A stretch of 64,000 nt of DNA from Triops longicaudatus (Eukaryota; Arthropoda; Branchiopoda; Notostraca; Triopsidae), in assembly GCA_022885665.1 (NCBI GenBank), contig JAGQDJ010000172.1, positions 48,018 through 112,017 on the forward strand. Direction: 5' to 3'. Numbering within the stretch: the stretch's first letter is position 1; each line of letters opens with the position of its first letter. Made by a program: the position numbers and the translations under genes. The notes below the pieces were generated by a model. That model ran no database searches. It was not told the origin of the DNA and saw only the letters and a list, made by a program, of their open reading frames with translations. Shown here piece by piece: positions 60,997-64,000 of the stretch.

Positions 60997-62215
60997 ATGA
61001 CCAACAAGCCAACTCCTGTACCGAAAGGAAGTTCGGTTATTTGCCCCGTCACCACCCGCAGTGCAGCACGTAAAACACAAGAGGAAGACCAGCCACCTTC
61101 AAGTGAGAGCAGTCCTTCCACCGCCTATAAGACCGTTACCATGATAAGCCAACAGTTTCAGGGTGAGCGCATCCGACGGGCTAAGGAGCCCAAAACGTTC
61201 GAAGGCAAGGTAGGCGACGATCCCCTGCGATGGCTAAGAGACTACGAAGCCATCGCCAACTATAACGCATGGTCCGAAGAAGACAAGTTGGCCTTCGTAG
61301 ACGTATACCTCGGTGGACCTGCCCGGTCATGGTTCGACCGAACGTATCACCACGGTACCCACCCTGCGGCTTCATGGGAAGACTTCGCCGACGGCTTCCG
61401 ACAGAGGTTTTTGCGACAAAGCCACCGCCGCTACCTCAGAGACAAACTGCTGAACCGGTACCAATATCCGGAGGAGAGCCCAGAGGAATATTACCACGAC
61501 GTGTGGGACCTCTGCGACGAAATTGACCGGGATATGGCTGAGGAAGATCGATTGGAGCACCTACTACACGGCCTACGCCCGTCACTTCTCGAACAGATCC
61601 GGATTACCCGCCTGAAGACATGTGAACAGTTCCTGGAGGAAGTGATCAGTGTAGTGGAAGGGCAAGATCGTGCCAGAAAATCAAAGTGGGCCCGAAATGT
61701 GTTACCCAGCCGCCGAAGGGCCGAGTGGGAAAGTGAAGCGGAAGACCTACACGTACCTTCGCGGAACGAAGGCCCCGCAGTACCGAGGCAAGCCAGAGCC
61801 ACCGTAGCCGCGTTGACTACGCCGGTGTCGGATATCGAGACCATCGCCACAGCCATCGCCGAAAAACATGGGAGCAGTGTGGTCGAAGCAGCTAGCTGGC
61901 GTCCTAGGAGGGGAGCAGAGGAGTCGTACACCGCCCGCACAAGGTAAGGTTGGCCACCCTTTTGACTACTCCCGTACGCATGAGGGAGAACCCCTTTGCT
62001 TTGCATGCGGTAAAAGGGGGCACATAGCCCGTAGGTGCCCAAATGGGCGAAGGAACGGACAAGCAGGCCTGAACACCGCCACAGGCGGCGCTAACTCATT
62101 TAGGCACTCAGGGGGAAGCGAGGGACCAAGAGGTTTTAGTCCTCGAGGCAACGCTAGGGAAAACTTAAGAGTTCAGTTCCCTCCCGAAGGCGGGACGGGA
62201 CCATCTAGAAATTGA
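60997..62215 (+). CDS. gag: gag polyprotein with internal frame change
   Basis: Structural protein of the retrotransposon. ATG at 60997 (MTNKPTPVPKG). The capsid-like region (WLRDYEAIANYNAWSEEDKL, GGPARSWFDRTYHHG, ESPEEYYHDVWDLCDEIDRD) stays open in frame 1 to a stop at 61945. The nucleocapsid, with a perfect CCHC zinc knuckle (CFACGKRGHIARRC, about 61999-62040), is in frame 2, open from at least 61868 to a TGA at 62213-62215. A shift in the overlap, near 61885-61896, joins them. It is either a one-base indel or a programmed +1 shift; I cannot tell from one copy. Confidence 0.85.
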
Positions 62216-64000
62216 CAAAGCACCAGCGAGTATGGGGAGGGTAGCTTGTGGGCCGTTACCATCCCCGTACTTTGCTATAGTTGCCCCAATCTAATTACGG
62301 AAAACATTCTTTGCAACGGGATACCAGCGTTAGGTCTTATAGATACAGGTGCTTTCATAAGTGCTGTATCCCGGGGTTGGGTGCAACAGCATCGAGTGCC
62401 ATGTGTACCATGGCAAGGGCCCACCATTATCGTAGCGAATGGCCAAGTCGCCGAGACGTTCGGCGGGGCCGAAGTGACAGTTGTCCTTAACGGACGCAAG
62501 CTGACCACTACAGCGGTCATCTTAGGGAACGACATAGGCGTTGCCGACGTCATCATCGGTAACGACCTTCTTAGGCAGTTAGGGCGAGTAACGATAGAGT
62601 ACGGCGAGGCCGGTCATCGCCTCGCAAGTTTTGAAAATAGGTCAGTTGACGGGGGGTCGAAGGAAAACCCCGCCCGTCGAGTCAGTCCGGTTGCCGGGGT
62701 GACAGCAGCCCCGTCGGATTTTATGTCGCCGGAGGGCGAAAAGTGGAGCTTAGTATCTAGCGCAAGCGAGGAGAAGAGTACACTGCCTACGACAGGCAGG
62801 GAGAGGAGTATACCGCTTAAGGAAAGCGAGGAAAAGAGTCTACGGCCTACAAATGGCGAGGAAAAGAACGTACCGCCTCTAGAAGGTGAACAGGAGATTT
62901 TAAAAGCGCCTACGGAAAGCGAGGAGATTTCAAAAGCGCCTATGGAAGGCGAGGAGATTTTAGCGCCTAGAAAAGGCGAGAAGAAAGAGAGTTTACCGCC
63001 GACGAAAGGCGAGGAGTTGAGTTTGGCGGACCCACCAAGGCAGGCCGACCTGCATTGTAGGCTAGTGGGTAGCCCAGAGTTAAGGAGATGTGACAGGTTA
63101 GACCTCACGGAGGAGGTACGCGAGTTGACCAATGGTACGGAGGAGAGCGCCAATGATAGGGTGGACCCTGAAAGAGAAAATGTCGAGTGCAAACCTGAAG
63201 AGGTAGGATTTCCCGAGGTTAGTAGTATGTGCCCAGAGGAACGCTGTGCCAGTAGCACAATTAGTGAGGAGGCGGCAGGAAAAGCAGCCAAGGAAGGCCA
63301 GACGGAAGTAGTCTGCCCTGAGGGATTTAAGATGCCGGGCAAATCGGCCCGATGCGTGGAGTTGCAGCTGCGAGGCCGATCAATTACGAGTAGTGAGGTT
63401 CTGTTAGAACCCAGTCTAAAGGTGTTTAGCGAAAAGGGTATCAGCTTCGGGAGATCCCTCGTTGACCGTAACGGTGAAGTTGCGAAGGTCTTTCTTGTGA
63501 ATTTCAGTCCGCAGCCCCAGTGGGTGTTCAAGGGGTTGGTACTAGGGATAGCCAGTACCTACGACACGGACAACTCGACAGCAGTGGGACCCGAGGTTCC
63601 CCGTACCCCAGTTAGCTTCGAAGTGTTAGATCAATCAATTGCTCCAAACCTGGAGGACCACCAAGTGGAGGCCCTCCGGAAGTTGCTGAGGAAGCACCTT
63701 CGGTGCTTCGCGAGCGAAAATCAGGACCTCGGTCACAGTAGGGTAAGTGAGCATGTAATCGACACAGGCGAATCGAGGCCTATTGCCCAGGCCCCGTATC
63801 GTAGTAGTTTTAGAGAACGGGAACTCATTCAGCAGCAGGTGCATGAAATGCTAGAAGCAGAAGTCATAGAGCAGTCGTTTAGCCCTTGGGCGTCTCCCGT
63901 AGTCTTAGTGAAGAAGAAAGACGGTAGTTGGCGCTTCTGCGTGGACTACCGCAGGCTAAATGCAGTCACAGTCAAGGACGTATATCCATTACCTCGCATA
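62216..64000 (+). CDS. pol: pol: protease, acidic repeat linker and start of reverse transcriptase (partial)
   Basis: The frame is open from the codon after the gag TGA (62216) to the window end, 595 codons with no stop, in the same frame as the nucleocapsid. An aspartic protease has its active site LIDTGAFISAV at about 62336-62368 and the later IIGNDLLRQLG motif. A Glu/Lys/Pro-rich linker of roughly 10-residue repeats follows (about 62755-63030). Then comes the region GRSITSSEVLLEP...QPQWVFKGLVL, and the RT start SPWASPVVLVKKKDGSWRFC with DYRRLN at about 63874-63960. The catalytic YxDD motif, RNase H and integrase lie beyond the edge. There is no ATG requirement: it is probably made as a gag-pol fusion by reading through the UGA. 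Confidence 0.88.
62755..63030 (+). repeat. Coding tandem repeat, acidic 10-residue units
   Basis: Imperfect 30-33 bp units coding for patterns such as GEEKNVPPLE, SEEISKAPME and GEELSLADPP. The same kind of array, with different unit number and sequence, lies in the minus-strand element near 54650-54820 (GKEQSLPPIE, GKGQSLTPTE). Confidence 0.8.

Larger units (their letters stand above)
59410..64000 (+). mobile_element. Gypsy-type LTR retrotransposon with tripled 5' end, 3' part off window
   Basis: A full LTR (59410-59944), primer-binding site and gag start are followed by two further partial LTR-PBS-gag starts and then a full gag and an open pol. The window ends inside reverse transcriptase, so RNase H, integrase, any env and the 3' LTR are not visible. 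It belongs to the same family as the minus-strand element: the LTR ends, primer site, gag and the acidic linker all match. Ty3/gypsy assignment rests on the order protease-RT and on the RT start (SPWASPVVLVKKKDGSWRFC, DYRRLNAVTVKDVYPLPRI). Confidence 0.92.

Noticed and set aside
61491..62042. 183-codon minus-strand open frame
   Set aside because: Antisense to gag, which has clear capsid and zinc-knuckle features on the plus strand.
62614..63531. 305-codon open frame on the minus strand in the retroelement
   Set aside because: Antisense shadow of the acidic repeat region of pol, whose plus frame has protease and RT motifs.

Overview
This window is nuclear DNA of an intron-rich arthropod; I cannot name the species. 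The evidence is a metazoan gene set (a zinc transporter, a quinone reductase and a laminin gamma chain), GT-AG introns from 50 bp to over 8 kb, AT-rich non-coding DNA with GTTAG/TTAGG-like low-complexity tracts, small DNA-transposon relics, and Ty3/gypsy-type LTR retrotransposons of which one carries an env remnant.

Left part (1-15.4 kb). The 5' two exons of a ZIP7/Catsup (SLC39A7) zinc transporter lie on the minus strand; its last exon or exons run off the left edge. About 5 kb away is a complete eight-exon zeta-crystallin-type NADPH:quinone oxidoreductase (7051-11565, 323 aa). The spacer holds a hAT-type MITE with a perfect 8-bp target duplication.

Centre (15.4-49.3 kb). One gene fills this part: a laminin gamma chain (LanB2, LAMC1-type). 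I could assemble 26 coding exons, all bounded by GT-AG with compatible phases, giving 4989 nt and 1662 aa. The domain order is signal peptide, LN, LE repeats, L4, LE repeats with the nidogen-binding motif, and a long coiled coil ending in the Cys-containing tail. Introns 1, 2 and 6 are 5-8 kb and hold nested small repeats, among them a 619-bp pogo-like TIR element, a 156-bp foldback and a 142-bp TIR element.

Right part (49.3-64 kb). This is a cluster of related LTR retroelements: a solo LTR, an older LTR/env scrap, a minus-strand element (52832-56066) with two internal deletions, and a plus-strand element (59410 to beyond the edge). The plus-strand element has its LTR-PBS-gag start present three times in a row, and its gag and pol are separated by one in-frame UGA. 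Its pol frame is open to the window end and stops inside reverse transcriptase. Between the two elements (56.1-59.4 kb) lie one convincing Ig-like exon and another candidate exon on the minus strand, possibly parts of a host gene split by repeats.

The three host genes have no evident shared pathway: zinc release from the ER/Golgi, quinone reduction, and basement-membrane assembly. The regions most worth following up are the retroelement cluster and the orphan Ig exon.
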